Source: an uncultured Oscillospiraceae bacterium
GTDB taxonomy: Bacteria; Bacillota; Clostridia; Oscillospirales; Ruminococcaceae
Direction of reading: 5' to 3'
DNA length: 64,000 nucleotides
Assembly (NCBI GenBank): GCA_934444765.1
Contig: CAKSDC010000001.1
Span: 186,001-250,000 of the forward strand
Shown here: positions 17,404 to 26,767 of the stretch, in pieces
How positions within the stretch are numbered: position 1 is the stretch's first letter
How the letters are laid out: each line of letters opens with the position of its first letter
Program-made: the position numbers and the translations under genes
The notes under the pieces: model-generated
Databases searched by the model: none
What the model was told of the DNA's origin: nothing
Seen by the model: the letters and a program-made list of their open reading frames with translations, nothing else

Positions 17404-17545
17404 TTTTAATAGTTCCAACCTTTCTAAATATATATTACCATAATATATACTGTGTATTAGCTAAAAACGTAACACGTATTCTGTGTATGTGGAAAAAGTT
17501 CTACTATTTAGCTAAAATGTTATCGCAAATGTTGTATCATTCCAC

Positions 17546-17594
17546 AAAAAAAGGACGTATATAATATATATATATCGTATACTATAGTACGTCC
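17546..17594 (-). terminator. Terminator of tRNA-Leu
   Basis: GGACGTA / TACGTCC (17553-17559 and 17588-17594) forms a stem around a long AT-rich loop and is followed on the minus strand by seven T residues (17552-17546), immediately downstream of the tRNA. Confidence 0.8.
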
Positions 17595-17601
17595 AATATA
17601 T

Positions 17602-17683
17602 GCAGATGATGGGATTTGAACCCACACGATATTTCTATCACCAGCACCTGAAGCTGGCGTGTCTGCCGTTTCACCACATCTGC
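17602..17683 (-). tRNA. tRNA-Leu, anticodon CAG
   Basis: The 82-base minus-strand sequence folds as a class II tRNA. The acceptor ends GCAGATG and CATCTGC pair, the anticodon stem CCAGC / GCTGG encloses TTCAGGT with anticodon CAG, the T-loop GGTTCAAATCC is canonical and a long variable arm is present as expected for leucine. The 3' CCA is not encoded. It reads CUG, a codon that is rare in this AT-rich window, where CTA, CTT and TTA dominate. Confidence 0.95.
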
Positions 17684-17752
17684 AAACTCAATTGACGGTT
17701 ACAATTATAGCATAATAGAGTTTAAAAGTCAACATATAATATTGGTAAGTTG

Positions 17753-18886
17753 TTACTTCATAATCTTTTTAACGCCTAATTGAATAGCATCTATAAGAGC
17801 GTCTATATCGTCTGTAGAGTTGTATTCCGAAAAGCTGATACGTATAGCACTATCGGAAAGAGCGTCGCTAAGACCAAAGTAACCTAATACGCCACTCTTT
17901 TCCCCTTTAGAACACGCTGAACCACTGGATACATATATACCATACTCTTCTAAAAAGTGGAGCATAATTTCACTTCTAATACCCAGTATGGAGATATTGA
18001 CTACATAAGGTGAACCGTTGGGTTTAGAGTTAATAGTAACGTAGTCCAAGTTGGATAGTCTATCTAATAGATAGGTTCTTAGAGAGTTTACGTATTCGTA
18101 ACGACTGCTAATAGTATTGTATAGTATATCTACGGCAGTTCCTAAACCTGCTATATTAGGAAGTGCCTCTGTTCCGCTACGATATCCACGTTCTTGCTTT
18201 CCGCCAAGATTGTACTTAGCAGTTTTGATACCTTTTCCAACGTATAGCACTCCCACACCCTTTGGTGCGTGAACCTTATGTCCACTAATGGATATCAAAT
18301 CAGCCTTTAGGGTACGAGTATTTATAGGTAGTTTTAAAAAGCCTTGTACACAGTCACAATGAGTAATAACTTCTGGGAACTTCTTTTTTATAATAGTATA
18401 GGCTTTTTCGATAGGAAGTATGTAGCCTGTTTCGTTGTTTACCAACATACAACTGATTAGTATAGTATCTTGATTTACGGCGTTGACTATATCTTCTACA
18501 GTAGTTTCGCCCATAGCGTTGGGAGTAATTCTAACCACTTCAAAGCCTTGACGTTCCAACTCATTGAAGCACTCTTTAACGGAAGCGTGTTCTATAGTAG
18601 TAGTTACTACTCTTTTTTTGCGTTTACCGTATACTTTAGCCGTTCCGAGTATGGCGATATTAGAACTTTCGGTAGCTCCTGAAGTGAACACTATATTTTC
18701 GGGAGTGCAACATATAGCCTTAGCGATACTTTTTCTTGCGTTGTCCATATATAGCTGAGCGTTTAAGCCCATCTTATGCAAAGAAGAAGGGTTTCCATAG
18801 TCTGTAGTAAGGCATTTAACTACAGTATCTACTACTTGTGGTGCTGGCTTAGTAGTAGAGGCGTTATCTAAATAGTGTATGTTCAT
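17753..18886 (-). CDS. Cysteine desulfurase, NifS/IscS family
   Basis: A fold-type I PLP enzyme that takes sulfur from cysteine to give alanine and an enzyme-bound persulfide for Fe-S clusters or tRNA thiolation. The N-terminus YLDNASTTKP, the ATESSN motif, the PLP Lys in ISGHKVHAPKG and the catalytic Cys loop SSGSACSKG are all intact. The length is 377 residues. It lies next to a tRNA gene and not beside iscU or mnmA, but MnmA at 3755 would be a natural acceptor. The active-site loop is of the longer, group I IscS/NifS type rather than the SufS type. Confidence 0.95.
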   Translation of the reverse strand: MNIHYLDNASTTKPAPQVVDTVVKCLTTDYGNPSSLHKMGLNAQLYMDNARKSIAKAICCTPENIVFTSGATESSNIAILGTAKVYGKRKKRVVTTTIEHASVKECFNELERQGFEVVRITPNAMGETTVEDIVNAVNQDTILISCMLVNNETGYILPIEKAYTIIKKKFPEVITHCDCVQGFLKLPINTRTLKADLISISGHKVHAPKGVGVLYVGKGIKTAKYNLGGKQERGYRSGTEALPNIAGLGTAVDILYNTISSRYEYVNSLRTYLLDRLSNLDYVTINSKPNGSPYVVNISILGIRSEIMLHFLEEYGIYVSSGSACSKGEKSGVLGYFGLSDALSDSAIRISFSEYNSTDDIDALIDAIQLGVKKIMK

Positions 18887-19231
18887 AGCATTAATAACTT
18901 CCTTTTATAATAGTATTATCGCTTATTAAAAGTATAAGCACAACAAAAGATATTATATCACACATTAAAGGCTATTTCAATAACGTAGCATCGTTAATAT
19001 TAAAAAACGACCCGTTTTTAAGCATTAGTGTACAAAAAAATTGTGTGCGAAATAGTTTTTTAAGTGCAAAATGCTTTTAATACAATTTTTTAAATGGCTA
19101 ATTTTTAGCAAAATCTATAAATATCCGTACGCAATTTGTACATAATACACAATTGTATTTTTGGATAATTAATGATATAATTAATATATTAAGTGGTATG
19201 CCCTGTACTATAATTTTTTGGAGGTGGTAAC
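18887..19231. other. AT-rich divergent intergenic region
   Basis: This 345-base gap lies between the diverging cysteine desulfurase and pilus genes. Apart from the pilC promoter at 19153-19181 I see only AT-rich sequence with short weak inverted repeats (for example AAACG / CGTTT around 19000). There is no open frame, no recognisable riboswitch and too short a leader for one after the promoter. Confidence 0.6.
19153..19181 (+). promoter_or_regulatory. Promoter of the pilus operon
   Basis: TTGTAT (19153-19158) and TATAAT (19176-19181) are spaced by 17 bases. The predicted transcript start near 19188 leaves about 44 bases before the pilC ATG, which excludes a cyclic-di-GMP riboswitch of the kind seen upstream of some clostridial pilus operons. 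Confidence 0.7.
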
Positions 19232-20425
19232 ATGAGCAGATATTCTTATACAGCAAAAGATGCTTCGGGAACTCAAAGGACTGGAACTATGATAGCTAAT
19301 AACGAAAGAGATTTGAACGAAAAGCTAAAAGAAAAAGGTCTTTCAGTAGTAACGTATAAGGAAGATGCTTCAAGTACAAAAGAGTCCGCATACAAGTTTA
19401 AAACTAAGGACCTTGCTTTCGACTGCCGTCAAATGGCAGCAATGATGACTTCTGGTTTAACTATAGTTAAAACTTTGGAAATACTATGTAGGGAACAGAG
19501 TAACGATGCGGCAAAACAGATATGGCAAGATATCTATGAGAACGTTCAAAAGGGTGAATCTTTTTCGAGTGCGTTGGAACAACATAGGGGTTCATTCCCT
19601 CAGTTCTTAATTAGCATGGTAGGTGCTGGTGAATCCAGTGGTTCGTTGGACGTTATCATGCAAAGAATGTCCGACCATTACGCAAAAGAAAACAAGATGA
19701 ACAACAAGATTAAGGGTGCTATGACTTACCCTATTATACTTGGTTTTCTGTGTATAGTAATAGTAATAGGTATGTTTACTTTTATAATGCCTACTTTCCG
19801 TGACCTATTCTCAGACCCAGACCAAATACCTGCACTAACTAAAATGATGTTCTCGTTTAGTGACTTCTTAAAGTCTAAATGGTATATACTAATAATAGTA
19901 ATAGGTGCTATAGTGTTTGGTTTTTCGTACGCTTTAAAACTCCCAAGTTTTAGAATTAAATGGGATAGATTTATTATTAAAGGTCCTTACTTTGGCCCAC
20001 TTGTAGTAAAAATCTATACAGGACGTTTTTCAAGAACACTATCTTCTCTATACTCAAGCGGTCTACCTATGGTAGAGTGTCTACAAAGGTCTTCCGACGT
20101 TCTTGGTAATAGTTATATTTCTGAAAAGTTTGAAACAGTAATTGATGAGGTAAAACAGGGCGAACCTTTATCAGCTGCTATTCAAAGAACCGAAATTTTT
20201 GACTCAATGTTCTGTTCAATAATCTATGTAGGTGAAGAGTCTGGTGCGTTAGACGATATTTTGGATAAGTCTTCCGACTACTACGAAGAAGAAGCTGACT
20301 CAGCAATTTCAAGTTTAGTTAGTATGATGGAACCTCTTATGATAATCATAATGGGTGTTGCTGTAGGTTTAATAGTAGCTTCCGTTCTTCCTGCTCTATA
20401 CGCTTCTATGGAAAACGTTGAATAA
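19232..20425 (+). CDS. pilC: Type IV pilus inner-membrane platform protein PilC/GspF
   Basis: The 397-residue protein has the GspF/PilC layout: an N-terminal YSYTAKDASGTQRTG segment, then two T2SSF domains, each with a cytoplasmic helical bundle followed by a transmembrane pair (about residues 165-225 and 355-390). PilC couples the motor ATPases PilB and PilT to the growing pilus. GGAGGTGG precedes the ATG. It is the first gene of the operon pilC-pilMN-pilO-pilin genes. Both halves carry the usual SLDVIMQRMSDHY and ALDDILDKSSDYYEEE motifs. Confidence 0.95.
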   Translation: MSRYSYTAKDASGTQRTGTMIANNERDLNEKLKEKGLSVVTYKEDASSTKESAYKFKTKDLAFDCRQMAAMMTSGLTIVKTLEILCREQSNDAAKQIWQDIYENVQKGESFSSALEQHRGSFPQFLISMVGAGESSGSLDVIMQRMSDHYAKENKMNNKIKGAMTYPIILGFLCIVIVIGMFTFIMPTFRDLFSDPDQIPALTKMMFSFSDFLKSKWYILIIVIGAIVFGFSYALKLPSFRIKWDRFIIKGPYFGPLVVKIYTGRFSRTLSSLYSSGLPMVECLQRSSDVLGNSYISEKFETVIDEVKQGEPLSAAIQRTEIFDSMFCSIIYVGEESGALDDILDKSSDYYEEEADSAISSLVSMMEPLMIIIMGVAVGLIVASVLPALYASMENVE

Positions 20426-20462
20426 TGTTAATAACTATATTTATTGAGAGGTGGATTTTTAA

Positions 20463-22157
20463 ATGTTATCCTTTGACATTACCGATAAGAATGTACGAAT
20501 TATAAAAGGTACTGAAAGCAATGGCAAGATTAAAATACAATCAGCCGTTACACTTGACTTGGAAGAAGACGTTATAGTTAGAGGTATCCCAAGAGACGCT
20601 ACTATGGTCGCTACTCAACTTAACCAAGTACTTAAAGCTAACCGTATGGCAGATAAAGAGGCTATAGTTAGTGTGTCTTCAAGCCAAACTATATTTAAGG
20701 AACTTCAAGTTCCTCAAAACGCTAAAAGCTCAGAATTTGGTAAGTCCGTTACTGAAAAGATGAAAGAAGCCGTTAGCGTAGTAGACGATACTTATAGTAT
20801 ATCCTATACTATAGTAAAGAATGAAGGTTTAAGCGAAAGCAAAGACGGAACCGATTCTACTGGCGACGTTACCGTATTAGCTACTGCTTGCCCTCACGAA
20901 ATGATAGACGCTTATAGAGAAGTATTTAATCTTTTAAATATCAATCTAAAGTCTGTAGTGGTTGCAAGTAACTGTATTACTAAGGTTCTTCTTGCAGACG
21001 CTAAGCTAAAACAGAAGATGCCTCTATTGGCAGTACAGATAGACAATAACTTTATTAGTATGAACGTATACGAAAATAATCAGCTTTCGTTCTCACGTTT
21101 TGCCTCTATCGATGCCAGTGACTATAGCGACGGTGCAGACTACATATTAGACGCTATACACGATAACGTATTCCGTATGTTACAGTTCCAAAGAAACAGA
21201 AGTGGTGAAGCTATCAATCACATAGTATTCTATGGTGATACGAGCGAACGTTTTAGAGAGTTAGCCGACGATATGGAACAGATGGGACTTTCAGCAAGCG
21301 TTATAGCAGTTCCTCCACTAATTACAGGTTATGAAAACCTTGAGTTCTCTAACTATGCAAACGCTATAGGTGCTATGTTCAAGAGAGACAAGGAAACCGA
21401 AAAGATTAACCTTCTTGAACTTGGTGGCACTGCTGCTATAGTTACCGAAAAGTTAGCCTCGGATAAAAACTTTGCTCTATTTGGTGGCGTTATATGTGGC
21501 GTAGTAGCCGTAGTTATGGTAGGTATCATTGCAGGTCTTTCTATATACGATGCTACTATTAAGAGTAATATAGATAAGTGCAACGAATACATAAACTCTC
21601 CTGATACTATAGCTCAACAAGAAACGTATCAAAACCGTGTAGATATGCTTGAAAAGGTTAGAACTTATAAGGACGCTGCTAAGTTAGCTTACGACGCTTA
21701 TAACTCTAAGCCAGTATTAGATAGTGCTATTATCAAGAATATAGAAGATACTCTATCTACTGTAGATAGTAATATTAAAATTAGCAGTTTTAGTTATGAC
21801 AGTGGTGTTATAAACGTTTCATTCAACGTTCCAGTTAAGACTGGTCTATTAGTACAAGATATTCCTTCTAAGTGTGTAGAGGCTCTTGTTAATAACGAAA
21901 ACTTCTACAATGTAGACTATACAGGTTATACTGTTACTAATACTACTGTTGAAGGTCAAGTAGTTACTAATCCAGACGGTACTACTACTCAACAAGCTGG
22001 TAGTACTACTTCTGAACTATCTTGTGATTTAGTACTATATCTAAGCAGTAATAGTGATAGCATAGCAGATGAATATGAAGAATCTTTAACTACTCAAGCA
22101 GTTGGAGACGGTACTACAGATACAGACGCTACTAACGGAGAGGAGAGTGCTCAATAA
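20463..22157 (+). CDS. PilM-PilN fusion, pilus alignment subcomplex
   Basis: Residues 1 to about 320 have the actin-like PilM fold (opening LSFDITDKNVRIIKG, with ELQVPQ and later VVASNCITKVLLAD). Residues 337-362 form one transmembrane helix (FGGVICGVVAVVMVGIIAGL), followed by a periplasm-side coiled coil and a beta-rich PilN-like domain with a Thr/Asp-rich tail. PilM and PilN are normally separate proteins joined by a short PilN cytoplasmic peptide; here they are one polypeptide of 564 residues. The role is to connect the cytoplasmic motor with PilO in the membrane. It overlaps the next gene by a base or so, implying tight translational coupling. Confidence 0.85.
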   Translation: MLSFDITDKNVRIIKGTESNGKIKIQSAVTLDLEEDVIVRGIPRDATMVATQLNQVLKANRMADKEAIVSVSSSQTIFKELQVPQNAKSSEFGKSVTEKMKEAVSVVDDTYSISYTIVKNEGLSESKDGTDSTGDVTVLATACPHEMIDAYREVFNLLNINLKSVVVASNCITKVLLADAKLKQKMPLLAVQIDNNFISMNVYENNQLSFSRFASIDASDYSDGADYILDAIHDNVFRMLQFQRNRSGEAINHIVFYGDTSERFRELADDMEQMGLSASVIAVPPLITGYENLEFSNYANAIGAMFKRDKETEKINLLELGGTAAIVTEKLASDKNFALFGGVICGVVAVVMVGIIAGLSIYDATIKSNIDKCNEYINSPDTIAQQETYQNRVDMLEKVRTYKDAAKLAYDAYNSKPVLDSAIIKNIEDTLSTVDSNIKISSFSYDSGVINVSFNVPVKTGLLVQDIPSKCVEALVNNENFYNVDYTGYTVTNTTVEGQVVTNPDGTTTQQAGSTTSELSCDLVLYLSSNSDSIADEYEESLTTQAVGDGTTDTDATNGEESAQ

Positions 22158-22873
22158 TGAACAAGGTATCTTATAGAGACAAAGTTATTATATTAGTTGT
22201 AGCTATACTTGCTATATTCTTAGTAGCAGTGTTAGCGTTTATTAAACCTAAACTTGCAGATATTTCGGACGATAAGGCTAACTTAGCTACTCAAGAAGCG
22301 GAAAAGCAAAGAATAGAAGACTTAATAGCTAAAATTCCTGAACTTGAAAGTACTATAGATGGTGAATACTCCGATGCAAGTACTTATTCCGCAAGTTTTG
22401 CTGAACACAGAGACAACTATCAAATAGACCAATTCGTTCAAGAATATTTTGTTGCTAACTCTATAGCAGTAACTGAATTAGTAGTAAGCCCTGCTACCAG
22501 TGACGTTATTGAATTTTATAGCTACGAACCTAACGTAGTTACATACCCTCTATTCCAAGCTGCTGACATTAACGGCGACTTAGAAGAAGCTCTTAACGAT
22601 AAGATAAAGACTTCTACAGTATTCTCTCAATTAGAAACTCAAGAGATTGAAACATACTCCGCAGAAGTTACTTTTAAGGGCAAAAAAGACGACATCGATA
22701 AGCTATTAGACGCTATCGAAGCCGTAGACGAAAACGTAATAGTATCTAACATTTCTATAGATGACTACACTTTTAATAGCACTTCTACAGATGCTACTGT
22801 TAGAGGTACTTCTACTGGTACTATGTTAGTTCAATTTTACGTATTAGAACCTCTTGAAAAGCCTGCTTATTAA
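22157..22873 (+). CDS. PilO-like pilus alignment protein
   Basis: The 238-residue protein has a short cytoplasmic N-terminus, one membrane helix (about residues 11-32), a coiled coil (LATQEAEKQRIEDLIAKI) and a C-terminal ferredoxin-like region with VTFKGKKDDIDKLLDAIE. That is the PilO plan, and its position directly after a PilN domain supports it. It would heterodimerise with the PilN part of the previous protein outside the membrane. The start ATG overlaps the preceding stop region. Sequence identity within the family is low, so the name rests on architecture and synteny. Confidence 0.8.
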   Translation: MNKVSYRDKVIILVVAILAIFLVAVLAFIKPKLADISDDKANLATQEAEKQRIEDLIAKIPELESTIDGEYSDASTYSASFAEHRDNYQIDQFVQEYFVANSIAVTELVVSPATSDVIEFYSYEPNVVTYPLFQAADINGDLEEALNDKIKTSTVFSQLETQEIETYSAEVTFKGKKDDIDKLLDAIEAVDENVIVSNISIDDYTFNSTSTDATVRGTSTGTMLVQFYVLEPLEKPAY

Positions 22874-22919
22874 TATTAATAGGTTAAGTTTTCTATTTTA
22901 GGAAAGGTGGTACAGTTTT

Positions 22920-25412
22920 ATGAAGGAGGATACAAGACTCCGCAAAAAGAATGTAAAGGGTTCAGTTCTTTTTACGGTAGTAGCTGTAATGATGGTTATG
23001 ATAGTATTCGTTATGGCTACTCTTACACTTGCTGGCGTTGCCAATAGGCGTTCGTATGCAAGTTACTCTAAAAACCAAACGACGTATACGGCTCGTGCTG
23101 CTGTGGATAGTGTGGTTAATGTACTTAGTACTCCAAATACAGACCCTAACTATTCCAGTGCTTTGCAGTTTGCTACAGCTATAAAGAGTATTGACACTAA
23201 AGGTAATAGTGATACTATTCAAGTTTCAATGCCAAGTGGTATAGGTGAAATTGGTTATTATGATGCCAGTGGTACCTTTGTCCCTAATAAAATATTAATA
23301 GAGTGTGTTCAAGATGACTATGTTCAATATGCATTTGATTCCTCTACTAATAATATGACTGCTGAAAGTGATAAGCGAGTATTAAAGATTACTGCTACTT
23401 CTCGTTTAGCTGATGAAGAAAGTACTGTTTCGTTATACTTAATTAAAGACCCTATAGTAAATCCTCCATCAAGTAGTGGTGCGGGTGCTGGTCTTATCAC
23501 TACAGGTGGTGCTTCTACTGGTTCATCAAGTATTACAGTAGGTGGTGGTACTGCCGTAAACTTAAAAGAGTCTAAATGGCAGTTTGGCAAAAATTATAGA
23601 AGTACAAGTATTGGTAACAATGATACTAACTTTTTAGGAATATCTACTATAGTAGGTAGTGTTAATATTGGTAGTAATACTAAGTACACAGCTACTTCAT
23701 TAGGTGATGGATTTACTGTATTTGGTGATTTATCCATGCAAAAAGATGGTATGACTTTTAACTCTACAGTAGATTCTTCACATATTACTGACTATAACAA
23801 AATTCCTCATGTATACGTTGAAGGAAAGTTTGCTTATGATGTAAATGCAGGTACTTCTTTTGGTACTGCTAATACACCATTAAATCTTTATGTTGGTGGA
23901 TATATGACTGCTGAAGCAGGTACTTTCTATTCAGATGTGTACATATACAACCATGACTTTAGTAGAGATAGCAGTGAATACGACTTAACTGCAAGTGAAT
24001 ACGCAAACAATGACTTTAATGTTAGCCTTTCAATTCAAGATTATGGTGGTTGGAAAGGTTATTCTTGGAGTGGCGTATCTGATGGTGGTTGGAACTCATA
24101 TCGTGGATTAAGCAAACTATTTGCTAATGCTAATGGTTCTTCACTTATTAATTGGACTGCTAATACTCTTACTAATCAAGACGTTCGTAAAGTGGGCGGT
24201 AATGTATATTCTAAAGGTAGCATGGAAATTGGTGGTAATGGTACAGCTACCATTGGTGGTGACCTTTATGTAGAAAAGGACCTTGTTATAAGAAATACTG
24301 TTATAGAAGGTTCACTTACCTGTAATGGTACTCTATATATTAGTGATAATGTTACTGTAAAGGGTGGTATATACATGGCTGACCCTAACAAGTTATACTA
24401 TGCAAATTCTGTTAGAGATAAAAATGGAAATGCTTATAACTTTGATGCCAGTCTATCTAATGCAGATAATTTAAATAACTTTAATGCTAATACTGATAAC
24501 TTAGGTGCTGTGGTATTCCCAACAAATAAAGAACTACCTGAAATTTTAGGATATGGTAATCAAGCTAATCAAATAGTATCAAGCGTAGACGACTTAGAGC
24601 AAAGCTATGACGTTACACAGTATCCAACTACTATGTCCGAAACTCCAACTATAACTTATGACGTAAGTCCATGGAATATAAACTCTTATGGTATAAAGAC
24701 TACTTTGGGCGACTTAAAGAATAGTATTTCTAATCCTAATATTGATACTTATATGGAAAGTGCTATAGGTACTTCTAAAGATATATACTATATAGATTCA
24801 AGCTGTAATCTAATCGGTACTGCTATGAATAATACTATAATATATGTTGACCCTGTTTCAGATATATGGATTAACTTAGATAATTTTTCTTTAGATAACC
24901 AAAGTGCTATAGTAGTTAATAGTACTGCACCAGGTAAAGTATACTTCTACATTGGTAATAATAAAATATTAAATTTAAATAACAGCTACGTTATGACTTC
25001 ATACTATTATGACTTACTAAAGAATAATAAGCCTCTTGATATGAAGGAATTCCCAGATGCTACTACTGATGAAAAGTATTCTATTCCAAACGCTTACATA
25101 TATAGTGGCGATGCAAGTTTTGGTGGTAGACCAAGAATAAACTATACTAATAACTGTTGTATTAGTGCTTATATCTATTCTCCAAACTTAGATATGAGTG
25201 TAGCAATTCCTAAGGACTTTAGCTCAGTTAGTTATAATGGCGTACCAGTAGTTAAGAGTGTAGCTGTAGTAGGTGCTACTTTTGTACACGAAATGAACGC
25301 TAATAACAAAACGGGTACTTATTACATTAGTGATTCTACTTCTGGTGGTACACCAATACCAACACCTGTTCAAGACTTAACTTTCCTTAAGTCATACTAT
25401 CAAAATAGTTAA
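22920..25412 (+). CDS. Large pilin-like surface protein with beta-helix repeats
   Basis: An 830-residue protein with a basic leader, then KGSVLFTVVAVMMVMIVFVM, a single N-terminal hydrophobic helix that resembles a class III prepilin (PilX/GspK type) but lacks the Glu at position +5. Downstream are Gly/Ser/Thr-rich linkers and a region with short valine/glycine repeats (KVGGNVYSKGSMEIGGNG, TIGGDLYVEKDLVI) typical of right-handed beta-helix or bactofilin-like folds. It is likely a minor pilin or tip adhesin presented by the pilus. Codon use shifts to GGT, ACT and AAT-rich sequence. It is much longer than an ordinary minor pilin. GGAAAGGTGG precedes the ATG. Confidence 0.7.
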   Translation: MKEDTRLRKKNVKGSVLFTVVAVMMVMIVFVMATLTLAGVANRRSYASYSKNQTTYTARAAVDSVVNVLSTPNTDPNYSSALQFATAIKSIDTKGNSDTIQVSMPSGIGEIGYYDASGTFVPNKILIECVQDDYVQYAFDSSTNNMTAESDKRVLKITATSRLADEESTVSLYLIKDPIVNPPSSSGAGAGLITTGGASTGSSSITVGGGTAVNLKESKWQFGKNYRSTSIGNNDTNFLGISTIVGSVNIGSNTKYTATSLGDGFTVFGDLSMQKDGMTFNSTVDSSHITDYNKIPHVYVEGKFAYDVNAGTSFGTANTPLNLYVGGYMTAEAGTFYSDVYIYNHDFSRDSSEYDLTASEYANNDFNVSLSIQDYGGWKGYSWSGVSDGGWNSYRGLSKLFANANGSSLINWTANTLTNQDVRKVGGNVYSKGSMEIGGNGTATIGGDLYVEKDLVIRNTVIEGSLTCNGTLYISDNVTVKGGIYMADPNKLYYANSVRDKNGNAYNFDASLSNADNLNNFNANTDNLGAVVFPTNKELPEILGYGNQANQIVSSVDDLEQSYDVTQYPTTMSETPTITYDVSPWNINSYGIKTTLGDLKNSISNPNIDTYMESAIGTSKDIYYIDSSCNLIGTAMNNTIIYVDPVSDIWINLDNFSLDNQSAIVVNSTAPGKVYFYIGNNKILNLNNSYVMTSYYYDLLKNNKPLDMKEFPDATTDEKYSIPNAYIYSGDASFGGRPRINYTNNCCISAYIYSPNLDMSVAIPKDFSSVSYNGVPVVKSVAVVGATFVHEMNANNKTGTYYISDSTSGGTPIPTPVQDLTFLKSYYQNS

Positions 25413-25427
25413 TAGGAGGCATTTTAT

Positions 25428-25781
25428 ATGAAAAAGAAAAAAGTTTTAAAAGGAATGACTCTTGTTGAATGTATTATTGCGTTAGCAGTTTTGGCTATTT
25501 CCTCATCAGTATTGGTTACTACTTGCATAGGTATAACTAAGATGAAAATAAGTACTAATTCTTTAAACAAAAGAATTAACTATGAAGCACCTATTGCGGA
25601 TAACTTAGAAAGCAGTAGTGTAAATATTAAATCAACAGAATCTAAAGATATAGTGTTAACGTTAAATGGTGCAACTTGTACCGTTAGTGGAACTCTATAT
25701 ACTGTTAATGGTGATGCTACTAATGTTTATGGTACTGGTGTAGTAGACGTTTCAGGACATGACTTTAAATTCTTTAAGTAG
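25428..25781 (+). CDS. Type IV prepilin, minor or major
   Basis: A 117-residue prepilin with a basic leader (KKKKVLKG) cleaved after Gly, then MTLVECIIALAVLAI with Glu at +5, the residue needed for assembly. The body is short and beta-rich with a single later Cys. Such small proteins are pseudopilins or minor pilins. AATAGGAGG precedes the ATG and only 15 bases separate it from the large protein upstream. It should be processed by PilD at 26768. Confidence 0.88.
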   Translation: MKKKKVLKGMTLVECIIALAVLAISSSVLVTTCIGITKMKISTNSLNKRINYEAPIADNLESSSVNIKSTESKDIVLTLNGATCTVSGTLYTVNGDATNVYGTGVVDVSGHDFKFFK

Positions 25782-25800
25782 TTAGGAGGAGCCAAAAGTT

Positions 25801-26688
25801 ATGAAGAATAAAAAAGTAAAGGGCTTCACACTTGTAGAATTAATAGTGGTTACTGCTATATTTGGTATTATCATGGCAGCAGCGTTGGGACTATTATCTC
25901 CAGTACAAAAGCAGTTTATACGTACTGCGGAGTACGAAGGTGCAAGAGCTGGTGTAGATAATGTTAATAGATATGTAACGGGTACTTTACGTTATGTCGA
26001 TAGAGCTTGGGTATACTATGGAAGTGACTATGTTGCACCTGATAATTCTATAGCTATTACAACTATCGATGATGCAGTTACCGATTTCGCTAATAACTAC
26101 TTTTTAAATAATTGTACTATAGATGCGGAGTCTATTAATGTTTTAGCTTTTGATAATGAAAATGGCGTAGTTCATTCATATACTTATCCTGATATTAAAT
26201 CACAGTCTGGTGGATATGATGTTCTTTCACTTGATGTTGCTAAAAGAGTTGAAAACGATGCTATAAATGAAGCACTATCTAACGAGTATAAGTTTACTTA
26301 CTATTTGGGTGAATATGATTATCAACATGATACAGCTACAGATTCATATACGCTTATGCCTTTAAACAATGGCATTACTAATAGTAAAAAGATAGCCGTT
26401 TCAATAGATATTTCAAAAAAGAATGCAGATGGTACTCTTAATAATTTACAACAGTGTTCTGTAGTATCTTTTGCACCAGTTAATCTTAGTAAGGTTAGTC
26501 CATCTGAAAGTCCATACAGACATTTATTAGATGGTGGTGCTTGGGCTGTAGATACTAATGGTAACTATGTATATGAACAGGTTCCAGCTATAAGTACTTT
26601 TAAGTTTAATAGTAATGCTATTTCAGGTACTACACCAGATATAGATTCAAGTTTCTTTATAATATACACACTACCTAAAAAATATTAA
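25801..26688 (+). CDS. Type IV prepilin, 295 residues
   Basis: The leader KNKKVKG is followed by FTLVELIVVTAIFGIIMAAA, the canonical type III signal sequence with Phe +1 and Glu +5. The C-terminal body of about 260 residues is larger than a typical major pilin and rich in Asp, Asn and Tyr. It ends the first pilus transcription unit before the strong terminator at 26716. Whether it is the major subunit cannot be told from the sequence; no second 150-residue pilin is present in the window. Confidence 0.9.
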   Translation: MKNKKVKGFTLVELIVVTAIFGIIMAAALGLLSPVQKQFIRTAEYEGARAGVDNVNRYVTGTLRYVDRAWVYYGSDYVAPDNSIAITTIDDAVTDFANNYFLNNCTIDAESINVLAFDNENGVVHSYTYPDIKSQSGGYDVLSLDVAKRVENDAINEALSNEYKFTYYLGEYDYQHDTATDSYTLMPLNNGITNSKKIAVSIDISKKNADGTLNNLQQCSVVSFAPVNLSKVSPSESPYRHLLDGGAWAVDTNGNYVYEQVPAISTFKFNSNAISGTTPDIDSSFFIIYTLPKKY

Positions 26689-26715
26689 TACTAATACAGA
26701 CGCTTTAATAAAGAT

Positions 26716-26750
26716 AAAAGCAGTCGGAACGATTGCTCCGACTGCTTTTT
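26716..26750. terminator. Bidirectional terminator between prepilin and pilD
   Basis: AAAAGCAGTCGGA and TCCGACTGCTTTT form a 13-bp stem with an eight-base loop. T-tracts on both strands serve the converging prepilin and pilD genes. Confidence 0.92.
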
Positions 26751-26767
26751 AATATATAAGTAATAGT

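Noticed and set aside
19000..19231. Cyclic-di-GMP riboswitch upstream of the pilus operon
   Set aside because: The promoter leaves only about 44 bases of leader and no riboswitch motif is visible.
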